The position numbers were made by a program, and so were the translations under genes. Source: Siphonodentalium dalli (Eukaryota > Mollusca > Scaphopoda > Gadilida > Siphonodentaliidae). From it: a stretch of DNA of 64,000 nt. The DNA is taken from contig CP136062.1 of NCBI GenBank assembly GCA_032622095.1, positions 200,907,959 through 200,971,958 of the forward strand. Direction: 5' to 3'. The notes under the pieces were generated by a model. It had not been told where the DNA came from and did not search any database. It worked only from the letters and a program-made list of their open reading frames with translations. Position 1 is the first letter of the stretch. Each line of letters begins with the position of its first letter. Of this stretch, positions 21,037-33,940 are shown one piece after another.

Positions 21037-21816
21037 CAAAGATGATGTTATATGCGGTCTTGTTTTCCGTTCGATTCGTTATGGGGTATATACAACCCTT
21101 ACCAATTAGCCAAAAGTCCGGCACAAAAATCCAATATGGCGGCCATGTGAAAATATGGCCGGTGAAATGTGAAAATTTGCTATTTTTCGGACATTTCATC
21201 AACCTTCGTTTGTCTCTGTGGGAAAATATTGGCACCTTGACGCGATTTCATACATTTATCGCTAGAAGAGTCATTGTCGAATACATGGGGACCATAATAT
21301 ACATTACTTGCTGGCAGAGACGTGGCGACAGGGTTTGGGGGGGGGGGGGTGTCAAAATCAAATCGTACACATGTACATGTACGCTTCGTCTCGGAAGCTG
21401 ATTTAAATTCATTCATTTGGACTGTTTCTGTGTCCTAAGATATTAAAAACTTGCGAGATATCTTTGAATGTGCTTAGGGAGGATTGTTTTTATATCTAAT
21501 TTATTGGATTTACCTCCCAAAAAGGTGAGTTTCAGGCCTGCATTTGTTCAATGTGTTGTCAATCTGATTCTGACAGTGACAGCGCTCGTCTGCAACTGGC
21601 TGAATTCGCATGTTTGAAGCAAACGTTTTCTCCACTAAAATTCTCTCAAAATGCACCATAATCTGTCAAATTCTCTCAATATTTCTATCTAAATACATCT
21701 TAGCTTTTGTTAGGATCGGATCTCCCCGTCAAGAAAGTGATATTTTGACCAAAACGACACTTGGGAAAATGATTGTTAAATTTGTTTACGGCAAATTACG
21801 CTGGTTTACGCTGGAT
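21037..21816. other. no recognised gene; 'ATGGCGGCC' word and G-run
   Basis: It contains 'caatatggcggccatgtgaa' (21132), a word shared with the 24.1 and 31 kb repeats. It also holds a G12 run (21337-21349) preceded by 'gacgtggcgacagggttt'. No coding region is supported. Confidence 0.45.
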
Positions 21817-22345
21817 TTTTATCATCGAAAAAAATCAATTTCTTCCATCTAAAAGATAATTACGTGCTGAACCCTGCCGTTTTAGGAATATATAAGTATT
21901 CCACGCAGAAACACCGACTCTCAGCTTTAAATTTTGAAAAATAACAGTTTTATCGACATAAATAGATTTGAATGGGACAATCCCATGTTAAAATTTATCA
22001 TCGAAAAAAAATCATTTCTTCCATCTAAAACATAATTACGTAATGGACCCTGGTATTTTAGGAATATATAAGTATTCCACGCAGATATACCAAGTCTCAG
22101 CTTAAAATTTTGAAAAATAAGAGTTTTATGGACATAAATCGTTTTGAATGGCAAATCCTATATTAAAATTTATCATCGAAAAAAATTTCTTTCTGCCATC
22201 TAGAACATAATTACGTGCTGGAACCTGTCATTTTAGGAATATATAAGAATTTCACGCAGACACACCAAGTCTCAGCTTAAAATTTTGAAAAATAAGAATT
22301 TTATGGACATAAATCGATTTGAATGGGAAATCATGTGTTAAATAA
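21817..22345. repeat. ~175-bp tandem repeat, 3 copies
   Basis: Units start near 21817, 21992 and 22167 with 'atttatcatcgaaaaaaa'. Each contains 'gtttt(a)ggaatatataag' and 'ctcagctt(t)aaaattttg' type blocks. They diverge by point changes and small indels. Confidence 0.9.
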
Positions 22346-22429
22346 ATTTTAGGGCCCTGCGAATGTTTTCTGATGTGCTCCATATTGGACACCAGGGAAC
22401 ATATTTGACAATTTCTACCTGATAATTGT

Positions 22430-23720
22430 GCGATAGTACAGTCGCATTACTGTTTACGTCAACATTGGTCACTAACACTCGACAAATTTATTTCGGTCTA
22501 TTTATTTCGGTCTATCGTATCAACGGTGAACCCCTATCTTACTTACTTACTTCTTCTTCTCTGTACGAGCAACCTCAATGTGAGTATTAAAATAATCATC
22601 ACCTTCCAATTTAGTGAGTTTATATACAGTAGTTGATCTAAAAATACTAGTTGACATTTTGTTGCTATGTATATGACTGGGAACTGTGTTGTAGTTTCAT
22701 AGAATTCTTCTGCTCTTTCATAAGTAACAGCTTATTGTACCTCTCGATATGTAGCGCATAGCATAACCTGGAAGTATGGAACTGCAGCTGGGTGATGTCT
22801 TTGGAGTTATGAATATCTTCAGATAGATTGGACACATGTAGACTATGATCTAGTATGACATCCATTTTGGAGTCTTCAGACAAGTCGGTGTAGTTGACAG
22901 CAAATTCAGCAATCAATTCATCCTCAATATGTGGTAAAGTTCGATTTCTGACTTCATTCAGGGCTGGACATCTTATCAGAAAGTGCTGTCTGTTTTCATC
23001 TATCGTATTAACTGCATATCCAATTATCCACATGTAACCAACCCAACCTCTAATCCTGGTCCAATGTATTACTTTTTTCATTGGTATAGTCGAGTTATGT
23101 ACATATTTTTATCATGTGATCAATACTTATGTGTATGGTATTACGTGTACTATGCCGTATACGTATATCAATTGCTATTCCTTTCTATATAATTCTGGTG
23201 CCTTAAATTTTATACAATTGTCGCTACAGTACAGTCGCGATTCATTACATGGCAACATTGATCGCTATAGCTCTACTAATTTATGTCAGTTCATCGTATG
23301 AACTCCTTTTACTCCATATAACCAACCCAACATCTAATCCCAGCCCAAATTATTTTTTTTCTTTTCATCGGTATAGTTGTGTTAGATACATATTTTATAA
23401 TTTGATTCTAATTTGCATTGTACCACTATAGAAGTCGATAAATAACTATTCTGGCACTATATAGAGATAACTACTAGTAAGTTTCTGACACCCCCTCTAT
23501 TTTATAGCCTTGTCGCAACAATAGAGTTGAGATGCATAATATATCAACATTGGTCATTATCGCTCTTCAAATCTATATCGGTATCAACCCATATTTTCCC
23601 GTATCGCCCACCCCATCCCAAGTTTTTCATTTGTATTATAGACTTGTTACATATACATTTTATCATTTGATACTGATTTGTATTCTGTATTTCTCTTCTG
23701 TTCAACAATGCCAAAATCAT
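22430..23720. repeat. degenerate ~260-300-bp repeats around a LINE fragment
   Basis: The words 'aacattg(a/g)tc(a/g)ct', 'atttat(t)tcggt', 'ccaacccaac(a/c)tctaatcc' and 'ggtatagt(c/t)g(a/t)gtta' recur near 22460, 23040, 23245, 23330 and 23545. The LINE fragment at 22685 splits one unit. No gene is seen. Confidence 0.5.
22685..23005 (-). pseudogene. LINE ORF2 C-terminal tail, minus strand
   Basis: The minus frame reads NRQHFLIRCPALNEVRNRTL, then PHIEDELIAEF, then MDVILDHSLHV and RLCYALHIERYNKLL. The pattern H-F-L-x-R-C-P-A-L then 'R.LCYALH..R' is typical of the extreme C-terminus behind the zinc knuckle in several invertebrate LINEs. Upstream parts of the element are absent, and the frame stays open over about 110 codons. 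This is a third LINE family in the window. Confidence 0.75.
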
Positions 23721-23865
23721 AACGGTGCAATGCCTTGTAACTTTTGCTTCAACATGCCGAGTTCAGCTGCAGACGATACAAAATTGACAACATTTCGAAA
23801 TGTAAACAGGCTTCAAACTCACCAATAAAACAAAGGTCCCAAGTCAAGGTCCAAAATCCCCAACA

Positions 23866-24048
23866 CACTGATGTGAGGTATAATGATAACTCCATCTAAA
23901 TAACCAATATAAGGATGGAGGTTTAATGATAACCACATCCACATAACCAATATAAGGATGTGAGGTTTAATGATAACCCCATCCGCATAACCAATATAAG
24001 GATGTGAGGTTAATTATAACTCCATCCACATAACTAATAAATATGTCT
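23866..24048. repeat. ~48-bp tandem repeat, 4 copies
   Basis: The unit contains 'gatgtgaggtttaatgataa' then 'c(c/t)ccatccacataaccaatataag'. Copies vary by a few substitutions. Confidence 0.9.
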
Positions 24049-24374
24049 GAAAATTAAACAAAAAAATTAAATTCCACGATGGCGTCCAATATGGACTACC
24101 AGGTACCTAATTCTGCTCCAAAAACATGTATTTTGAATATATGGATGTTTATGGGGAAAAACCGATTATTTCAATGCCATTTTAATTCACTTGGTGCCAA
24201 AACCCGACCTACATGTACGGGATCGCGTTTTGCGCGCGACTGTATCTTCAGCATATGTGCATCTTTAATAAGCCAACAATTGGAATCCCAATAGAGAAGA
24301 TTGGCGTGGGTCCCTTGCGCATAGACATCATTGATGATCTCTATGGGAATCAATATTGACATTTAATAGACAAT

Positions 24375-24790
24375 TTCGATTAACCGCAATAACTTGAGGA
24401 ATCTCTAATTGCGTTTAAGCCCAATGAGAATGCAATAAGACATTTTTTATTACGCTTAACCGCAATTACTTCCCATTGCACTTAAAAAATTAATATCTCT
24501 CTCAATAGATCACCCTTCTGCAAATAGTAGAATAATCCTATATTTGTTCCACCCATTGTGCCATGGAGATGGACTACATCACCTGAATTATAAGGAGTTT
24601 ATGTACTATATATAATATATTATTCCTTAAGAGATTCATTATTGGGCTTTATCAGCGCAATTTGAATATTCTTCATTGCACTTAAGCGCAATTAAATATT
24701 CCCTTATTGCGCTTAAGCACAATAGAGATTCCCTTATTCCCTTATTGAGCTTATAAGCGCAATAAGGAATATCCCTCTTGCGTTTAATTA
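24375..24790. repeat. 'TTGCGCTTAAGCGCAAT' palindromic repeat cluster
   Basis: The words cgcttaagcgcaat, attgcgcttaa and relatives recur about ten times between 24388 and 24785, spaced by 20-40 bases. They form many short dyads (gcgcttaagcgc). From 24791 to 26079 the sequence is AT-rich and I see no gene. Confidence 0.7.
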
Positions 24791-26085
24791 AGAAAAAAAG
24801 TTATAATTGTATTGTAACTATTGGTTTGTCCTTTAATATTTCCATACATCATGCCCACATATATTATAAAAGAATAGTACTATTATTATTAATAGTGCTC
24901 GTAGTAGTTAATACCACCTTACCGTCAATATTCTAGCATGGTTAGTTTCAAAATCACAACGTTAATTGTTATTACTATTTGTGTGTAGTGTATATGTACA
25001 TCAGTCATCAATTGAGAAACTTAAGCACAGCCTGGTTGAATATCAACCATATATGGTGGGTTATTCTCACATTCAAGCTGTTGGTGTCATTCATGTTATT
25101 TTGCAATGCGAAGAGGTAGACCCCCCCCAATAGCTTATCAATACCACTCAGGACAGTGGGTGTTTTTCCTCAATTAATTGAATTTCTTGTTACATTTAGT
25201 TATGGTAAGATATATTCATACAAGTTGCAAAAAGTATGTATTATTTATATCGCAACATTTTAGAATTAAAATAGTTGCTATTAACAGCTACTTTTTAACC
25301 ATCTATTAGAGGAAATTTGGCACTTTTTCGTACTAAAATTAAACTTCTCCAATCCTATCAATGAGTTGTTTTGGAGTGCTTAAATCTCTACTCCGTATTT
25401 GAAGAACAAGACAACATGTTTTCATTAATAAAATTTTATGAAGAATAATCTAACTCAAATTTTATATACCCATTGGAATATCTAAAATATGGTTTTAAGA
25501 TGTAATCAGTATGTCAGTTCGCCTGTCATGAAGTAGCTTAATAAGAGTGTAGGGCAAAGAGAAAGAGGATCAGGGACATACCGGTAGCTATCAAATGAAA
25601 CTGTCTGATTTTGGAGTATTCCCTATTTACTAGTAGCACTAGTAATTAATATCACCTCAGTTGATACAGAGGCAAAAGTGTTGACTGGACAAGAAAGGCT
25701 CCAAACAAAAAAACCAAAACAAAAAATACATATACTTTTGGCATTTAAGACCTAACATAAATTATATATATAAATGATCATCCATCAATTGAAATGTAGA
25801 GAGATTCTATTTCATAATTATTATCGAGTAGGAGCTCGGGCAGCATAAACATGAGATATGTGGAAACATGCAACAATATGACAAAAATCAGACCATTTCT
25901 CATGTTGTTAGCTAGCCGCTGGGTGTTCGTTGTTAAAAAATTTGTTAAAATTAAAATGTGGACCCTGTTTGTATTTCTCATCTTTACTTGTGCATCCATG
26001 TATTTTTGTGATGTATTTGAATTCATCTTATGTATGTATATTATTGTGATTGTGCAAAGAACCAAATTCACCTTCTATTATGATA

Positions 26086-29000
26086 ATGGCTAATATATCC
26101 ATAGGTGCATTGAATTGTCGTGGGTTGGCTTCAGATCAAATAAAACGTCGGGACTTCTTTAATAGATGTAGGGAAAAATTTGATATCACAATGCTCATGG
26201 ATACACATCCAAGTAAAGAGACTGAAAAACGGTGGCGTATGGAATGGGGTTATGAAGCAATTTTCTCCTCACTATCAAGTGCTAAAAGAGGTGTTGCGAT
26301 CCTCTTTAGAAATACTATCCAGTACAAGATACATAAAACAATAGTGGATGCAGGAGGTAATTTCATTATTCTTGATTTATCTATTCAGAATCAGAGATTA
26401 AGTCTTTGTGCTGTATATGGCCCAAATGACGATAAGCCAAGCTTCTTTGAAAATTTCTTCGAACAGATTGATGGTTTGGAAAATACATCTATAATTATTG
26501 CTGGTGACTGGAATGTGCCCCAAGATTACTCAATTGATACTGTTCGATACAAACAGAGGAATAACCTAAAATCAAATGAAAAAATTAAATTCTGGCAAAA
26601 CAGGTTAGATTTACATGATGTGTGGAGACTTCATAACCCTGATTCTCAAAGATATAGCTGGAGAGGTCCAGGAAATAAAATGGCTCGTCTAGATTATTTC
26701 CTGGCCTCATCTGATCTTCAGCCATTTATTAAAAACTCGGAAATACTGTTGAGCTATAAATCTGACCATACTCCAGTTAGCCTGAGTCTACAATTTGTGA
26801 GTCATCTTAGAGGCAGGGGTACATGGAAATTCAATAATAGTTTACTCAGAGACAAGAAGTATGTCGAGTCAGTTAAAACAACAATTGCAGACACAGTCAA
26901 CCAATATACATGTAATAGCAATAATACAAACACAGTTGTTGGGGAAGAGAACTGTTTTACAATTAACGATAACTATTTTGGGAAACTTTAAAAATCATGA
27001 TCCGCGGAAAGACTATAGCATACTCCTCAATATTGAAAAAAGAAAGAGATAACTTAGAAAAAAACTTAGAGCTTAAACTTTTGAAGCTTACGGAAGAACT
27101 GGAAAGTAGAAACGAATCAACCTCAGAAGAAATTGAAAAAGTTAAATCATAGTTAGTTAGATTAAGGGACAAAAAAATACAAGGAATCATACTAAGAAAA
27201 AAGGCAAAATGGAAAGTAGAAGGGGAGAAATCAACTAAATACTTTTGCAATTTGGAAAAAAGAAGCTACACTGAGAAAAGCATACCGAGATTAATAAAAA
27301 GCGATGGGTCTGAAACAAGCAATTTATCAGAAATAATGAAAGAACAGCATGCCTTCTATAAAGATCTATATGAATCAAAACTCTCTCCCATAACAGCGGA
27401 AAATGAAGAATTTACTTTTTGTGATGAAAGCAACCCTTTCCTGAAATATTTAGATGACAATGAAAGTCAGTCTCTGGAGGGCATATTAAAGGAAATTGAA
27501 TGTTCAACTGCACTCAAAAAAATGAAAAATGATAAATCTCCAGGGTCAGATGGATTCACAGTGCCATTCTACAAATTTTTCTGGAAAGATGTTGGACACT
27601 TTGTGATAAATTCATTAAATCATGGATTTAAAATGCAAACACTCTCAGTAACCCAGAGATGTGGATTAATAACTTGCTTACCAAAACCCAATAAACCAAG
27701 AGAATATATAAAAAATTGGAGACCTATCACTCTCCTGAATGTTGATGCGAAGATTGCATCATCTGTAATTGCTAACATAATGAAAACATTCCTGCCTAAG
27801 CTGATCTCAGACTCCCAATTAGGATTTCTAGCAGGACGATATATTGGTGAATCAACCCGTCTCATTTTCGACCTAATGGATAAATGCGAACAGAACAACA
27901 TACCTGGCTTATTAACCATCATCGATTTTGAAAAAAGCTTTTGATTTTTTGGAATGGAGTTACATGGAAAAATGTTTGAAATTCTTTAAATTCGGACCAG
28001 ATATTATTAGTTGGGTTAAAACATTCTACACAGACAGTTTTAGTTATATTATTAACAATGGGAATTTATCCGAAAGATTAGTTATACACAGAGGTGTGAG
28101 ACAGGGAGTATTTATCACCGTATCTGTTCATCCTGGCTGTGGAGCCTCTTAGCGCATCAATTAAACACAACCCATACATAAAAGGTATACAAATCAATGG
28201 ATCAGAATTCGTAATATCACAATATGCAGATGATATGAGCCTGTTCCTTGGGGATGACTCACAATCCTTGAACGAAGCTTTCAATACAATTCGAAAATTC
28301 TCACAAATATCAGGTCTAAAGGCTAATTTTGAAAAAACACAAGTAATATGGATTGGATCGAAACGGGGCTGTGCTGAAAAAATAAGAACAGAAGAACCTG
28401 TTATATGGAACCATTCAAACTCTGTAACTATTCTTGGTATAGAATTTAATCTGTTCAATGAAAACTATATTGAAAACAACTACCGGACAAAATTGCAAAA
28501 AATGGAAAATCTTCTGAATGACTGGTCATTCAGGCAGTTATCTCTCATTGGAAAAACAACTGTAATAAAGACCCTAGCACGTCCTATGCTAACACATTGT
28601 CTATCAGTATTACCCTCCCCCTCCAGAGATACCACAGAAAAAATACAGCAAGCTTTCTTTCGCTTTCTGTGGTCGGGAAAAAATGATAAAATAAAACCCA
28701 AAGTTATTATCAATCGTATTGAGGATGGTGGTTTGAAGCTTCCCCATCTAGAGTCTTTCTCCAATGCTTTGAAAATATCCTGGGTGAAAAAATTACTTGA
28801 TCTATCCAACCTGGCAAGCTGGAAAATTATTATCATGAATGATTTAGAGCCATTTGGTGGCAATAAAATTTGGCATCTTCACACTGAAGCCTTAAATGTT
28901 TTGGGGAAAAAGGTGAACCCTTTTTGGAAAAGTGTTTTATATGCTTGGAGTCTAGTGGACCAAAATCTCAGCACAGCCCCGGAAGATATCCTATCCCAAC

Positions 29001-30266
29001 CGATTCATTTAAATAAACATATCATAGTGGACAGGCATATGTTCATTAATAAAGAGTGGATAAAGAATAATATATTCTTTATAAATGATCTTATGAAAGA
29101 TGACTCAGGATTCCTGGACTATGGTGAATTTTGTTGTAAATATAATTTACGCACTCCTTTTACATACTACCAGGGACTTTTGAATGCAATACCATCTCAA
29201 TGGAGAACATGTGTGAGGGGAAATAGGAAACAACTTAATCTGATAAAAAAATCAAAAATAGATAAGTTGGAAAACTTGACAAAAACCTGTAAAACATTTT
29301 ATTCCATATTTCTGGAAAATATTGTTGAACAACCAACCCATATTCAAAACAAATGGGCAAAAGATTAGGAAAACCCATTAGTGGTTTGAATTGGAGTGAA
29401 ATCTATAAACATCCGTACCAAATTACAGATGATACAGGGTTACTTAATTTCCAATTTAAGATCAATCATGATATACTGTATACAAATTCGAAACTATTCA
29501 AGTGCAAACTATCAGAGACAGAACTCTGCACCTTCTGTGAAAACTCAAGAGAAACAGTTCTACATCTCTTCTATGAATGTTCCATTTCAAAAACTGTATT
29601 GCTTCAATTTCAACAGCTACTCAAAGAAAAATGTGCATTTTCAATAGATCTCACCCCGAACATACTGTGCTTGGAATGGGAGACACAGAAGCAACCATAT
29701 TTGAAATATTGGATATTTGTATATTACTTTATAGAAAATATATATATTTATGTAAAATGAGGAAAAACAATCCTACTTTAACTGGCCTCATTGAACACCT
29801 TAAATACTACCAAAACATTGAATGTCTCAGTACAAGTCACTTGGAAGTCAGTAGGGCTCATCATCTTAAAACAAGATGGGAAGACTTGAAAGCATTGTTA
29901 ACATATCAATAAGTTAACAGAAAACTGGAAAGAAAAATTGTTTATGTTACCATCAATTCTAAATTCAACTAATGTTTTTGCATACCAATTGTAGGGATGA
30001 AGATAAATGTAATTCACATGTACTCTCCACTGAGATGAATGCCCCCTCCACCCCACGGCAATAATATATCAATAAACTAAACATTTATTTGTTTACTATA
30101 ATTGTAAAAAGTTTGGTACAAAAGCAATAATATATCAAATATACAAGCTATACTTTATGTTCAATATAATAATCAACCATCATAATATATATATTAATAT
30201 GTGTACACCTATTTATGAGATATGCTTATCAGGATCCTAATAAAAATATAAAAAAAAACAAAAAAA
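26086..30266 (+). pseudogene. Tx1/L1-type LINE, nearly full-length ORF2
   Basis: The ATG at 26086 (MANISIGALNCRGLA) opens an APE endonuclease with YGPND, GDWN, RLDYFL and SDHTPV motifs (to about 26800). Past a frameshift near 26978 come the linker and, after a TAG at 27150, the reverse transcriptase. Its motifs are SPGSDGFTVPFYKFFW, NWRPITLLN, QLGFLAGR, DFEKAFD (an extra A at 27929-27934 shifts frame), RQG (shift near 28108) and the catalytic YADD at 28223-28234. Thumb and connection follow to 29350. After another shift the knuckle CTFCENSRETVLHLF (29530) and a C-terminus ending at 29912 complete about 1,270 codons. The 3' region ends in an A-rich tail near 30240-30266. No ORF1 was recognised upstream. 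Lesions are few and small, so this copy is young or partly affected by sequencing error. Confidence 0.92.
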
Positions 30267-30269
30267 CAT

Positions 30270-30580
30270 TGTCATTAGAATTGTCATCAGTTGGAAAATT
30301 TCCAACCTAAGTGGGGGTGTCAGGTTTGAAATTTCCAATTCTAGGAATGCTTGATGCTGGTCTAGATGCTAGGATTTTGCGATTTTCTTCCGGTGTGTCG
30401 ATCATTATCCCGCTCCCGTGCATGGCCATTACAGAACTGCTAATTTTGGTTAAACTTGTGGACTGAAATGGTCATCAGTTGGAGAAATTTCCAACCTGAG
30501 GGGGGAGTATGAGGTTTGAAATTTCCAACACTACGATAGGCCAGTCCAGATGCTAGGATTTGCGATTTTCTTGTATAGTT
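30270..30580. repeat. ~110-bp direct duplication with TTGGAAATTTCCAAC dyads
   Basis: Copies at about 30280-30390 and 30465-30575 share 'gtcatcagttgga', 'aatttccaacct', 'aggtttgaaatttccaa' and 'gatgctaggatttgcgattt'. A related inverted version occurs inside the MITE at 6310-6400. Confidence 0.75.
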
Positions 30581-30699
30581 CCATCGAACAACCATGGTCA
30601 GCCCGGTGTGTCCTGCTTTCTTGCCCGTAGCCGTGTGCATTTATCTGGAGTTAGACAACTAGATGTTAGGATTTATGCAATTTTTCAGGTTAAAATATC

Positions 30700-31080
30700 T
30701 TAATGTTCTCATACCAGAAATATAGAGCATATTAAGGTTGAGCAATGGTGTCCAAGGGGGGGGGTGCAAATGGAATAATGCAAAACTTGTATCTGTATTT
30801 TTGTCTGATTCTGATTCAAGGGGGGGGGGGGGTGCTATTGGAATTTCCCAAGGTGGACACCCCCAACGGAGACCCTCTAGCCACGTCCCTGCTTGCTGGG
30901 TATTTTTTTTTCCGAATTAACGTTTTCCCAAATGCCGGTATAATCCAGTCAAAGCCAAATCGACGCTAATAACGCAATGTCTTTTTCGAATCAATGAAGT
31001 TATTGCTATCATAACAAAACCCATGCGCATGTATGTGCAGGAGATACTCGAGCTAGGATTTCTCTTATACCTGAGTTGAT
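30700..31080. other. G-run-rich fragment, no gene
   Basis: G9 and G12 runs (30757, 30821) flank 'ggtgcaaatgg' and 'ccacgtccctgc'. The latter resembles 'gccacgtctctgcc' (minus strand) beside the G12 at 21337, suggesting a shared decayed element. Confidence 0.4.
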
Positions 31081-31630
31081 GACTATTTACCCAAATCCAA
31101 GATGGCGACCAAAATGGCCACCAGAAATATAACAATAGCCGAAAATCGCTTATTTGTAGGGGTTATTGTCACGACAATCCACACCTGCTTACTATTGTGA
31201 GTTGGTACCACTGAGGCGAAGAACTCTCCTTATATCACATCCAAATAAAAGTCCCCCCGAGTCCAAAATGGCGCCCACAATAGCGGACAAAGTTTGAAAA
31301 ATTACCGAAATTTCCCCATTTTCACATCATTTGGCATTATTATCGAGAAAACTCCACACAAGTTGGCAGTTGAGTTGGAAATACTGAGGTGAAGTAACTA
31401 CCTTGCATCTATGAAGGAAATTGTTTTCCAAATCGAAGATGGCGGCCAAAATGGCGTCCGAAATATGAAAACAAGCTTACATACCTATACTTTCTTACTA
31501 TGGGCGTTATTGTTACGCGAATTCTAACCACAATTACATGATCTTACGGAACATGGATATGAAGTATTCATTTGAGTTTGGCCAACTCTCACAGTCAAGA
31601 TGGCTGCCAGAAATTGAAAAGAAGTCGAAA
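31080..31630. repeat. degenerate ~170-bp tandem repeat with ATGGCGGCC words
   Basis: 'aagatggcgaccaaaatggc' (31102), 'aaaatggcgcccacaat' (31266), 'aagatggcggccaaaatggc' (31436) and 'aagatggctgcc' (31600) recur at about 165-170-bp spacing. Related intervening blocks such as 'ttggtaccactgaggcgaag' and 'ttggaaatactgaggtgaag' lie between them. From 31631 to 32790 I see nothing recognisable. Confidence 0.75.
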
Positions 31631-32796
31631 TTGTCACATACTAATTTCAACTTTTTGCCATAATATCAATATGTATGGATTGGACGAAATGGTACATACA
31701 TGTAAACCATTTAATAGTTCCAATATAGGTCGTCGCCTTCTGGAAGGATGAAAATTCACAATAATCGCGATGTGGCATTTCCAAATCCATTCTCCACTAA
31801 GCACCCATAATGGCCGTAACCGTATATGGGTGCGCCGAATAGTCATATTTTGACTTCCAAGAATCAAAACAACAGTACCTGAGCTTATTCTGATTTGCCA
31901 CATTCAGCATTATCTGGACCAGCATCCGTCTCTTCGTCACATTAATCTATCTCGTTCACACCAACACATTTTTCTACACTTCTTAGTGAAGGTTCCCACT
32001 AATCGGAATGTTTAAAACAACACATATGCCGGTGTCAAGCTCACGTGTTTGTCTCGAACGCTGGGAATACTTATCCTTATTCTTGGCGAGCTTCATTCGT
32101 GGTAGCTTATGATATAATTCAGATGGTACATATGGGATCTGAGCGTCATCTTGCGTGATAAACTAGAAAGGTATACGGTCGATGCGTATACTAGCTTTCA
32201 GAAGGACTTCTCTATCTGCGTATTTTTCAGATTTGGATACCTAATGTGGATAACAAAATGTACATCTGGTGATCATCCCATCCAGCCACTTCTCAATATA
32301 TTGTTCGTCAATTCACATATTCACGTACTGACGAAGCCGGACAACATATGTATATGGCTTCGAATGTTGTAAGCTTAACATTTGACGGATGCCTTTCTGC
32401 TAAGGCGTAAAAGACCATAATGCATAATGTACCCACACTTCTTGACCATGATCATAAGAACAGTCCTGGTGGCGTCCGGCAATTGTCTCACCGTACAAAT
32501 CCAAGCAGATAATAACAATACACGCGGTGCTAGTTTTTGGGCATGTGTCACGATAGTGGAAATGAAATTGGTCCACCGCCCCTTCTTTGTGTATGTTTTA
32601 GATTTAGACATGATCTCATGTCGCTTTGCTTTCTTGCATGCTAAGATTTATCTTCCAATCCGTTTGGAAGCCGTTCTTAATAAACTGGACCAGGTGTGTA
32701 CCATTGGCTACTACTATATAATGTAATCTTAAGGACGATGCATTTGATAGTTGATATGTCACACTCACGCTGGGTGGAGACATGTTTTTTTTTACT

Positions 32797-32930
32797 ACAA
32801 AAGCTGGCGATTTTTATTACAAAAGCGGATACCTCACTTTACTACGAAAGCTGGCGATTTTACTTCAAAAGTGGAGACCTACTTCAAAAGTGGTCAGTTA
32901 CTGCAAAAGCTGGCGTAACAGTTGTATATC
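32797..32930. repeat. short tandem repeat 'CAAAAGCTGGCG'
   Basis: 'acaaaagctggcgatttt', 'acgaaagctggcgatttt' and 'gcaaaagctggcg' alternate with 'tcaaaagtgg' variants at 20-30-bp spacing. Confidence 0.7.
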
Positions 32931-32947
32931 GTAAAAGGAGTTAATAT

Positions 32948-33940
32948 TTAGAAAAAAATAAACTTAAAATAAGAAATATTTTCTTAGAAGTGCCACAAGA
33001 AAATATTTCTTGATGATTTTTGAAAAGGTTTCTTAGTTAAGAAAGCAGGTTTCTAAGTTTCGACCACAATTTTCTTAGTTGAGAAAAAGAATAAAATCAT
33101 TCTCGTAAGAAACTATGTGCATGGGGAATCAATTGGAATTTTCTTAGTTATTCATGTTGGTGGTGTCTAATACAAGAACATTGTCTTGTTCTCTGAAACA
33201 TTTTTTTCTAAAATCAGAAAATAAATCTTAATGTTAGAAATCACGTTATCACCTTTTCTAAGACAAGAACAATTATCTTGCTCTCTAAAACTTTTCTTCT
33301 AATATCTGAAAACAAATCTTAAAGTGATGTGAAACACTCCGGTTGGGTGATCAAATAGAAATGCAGAATAATCTTGCTCAAATAGTTATTGTTATGAATA
33401 TTAATCCAAATTTAAAACACACACCGTCTTTCTTATATATTTATTAAATGCAATGCGTATCGATGGCGAAATCATTTGCGTTAGTTTATTGCCGAGTGTT
33501 GCGTCCCGAATCGAGATTAAATATTTACATTTGAGCGTAGTTCAGACGGTGTTTTCTAAGGAGTTGTATGGTCGATTTCATTGAGATTTTGGGCGATGTT
33601 AGTAGAATACAACATTCCCCAGTTGGCATAGCGCCTGAGTACTAATTTATCAGTTTCACGCACCGAACAAGTCCATAATATGTCTTTAATGTAAGGAATC
33701 ACATGGTCACTTTCCCTGACTCAAGAAAAAAACTATTGTTTTCTAACATATTTTCTTACAACCTAGTAAAATGTTCTTATATCTGAAAAACAATTCTAGA
33801 TTTTAATTAATGTGCTACAGGTGAAATAACGCTTTTTTAGACTTGTTCTCGAATAAGAAAATAAATTATTGAACTGAGAAAATAATTCTCAAAATAAGAA
33901 ATATTATCTTACCTTGAGAATAGTTTTGGAAGTGCAAGCA
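32948..33940. repeat. AAGAAAAT/TTTTCTTAG-rich repeat region
   Basis: Short words ttttcttag, aagaaaat and gaaaataa recur on both strands. A ~85-bp block ('aagaacattgtcttgttctc', 'aagaacaattatcttgctct') is repeated near 33175 and 33265 and, more diverged, near 33720. The segment at about 33335-33690 is unlike the rest and may be an insertion. The following 33941-34678 holds no recognised feature. Confidence 0.5.
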
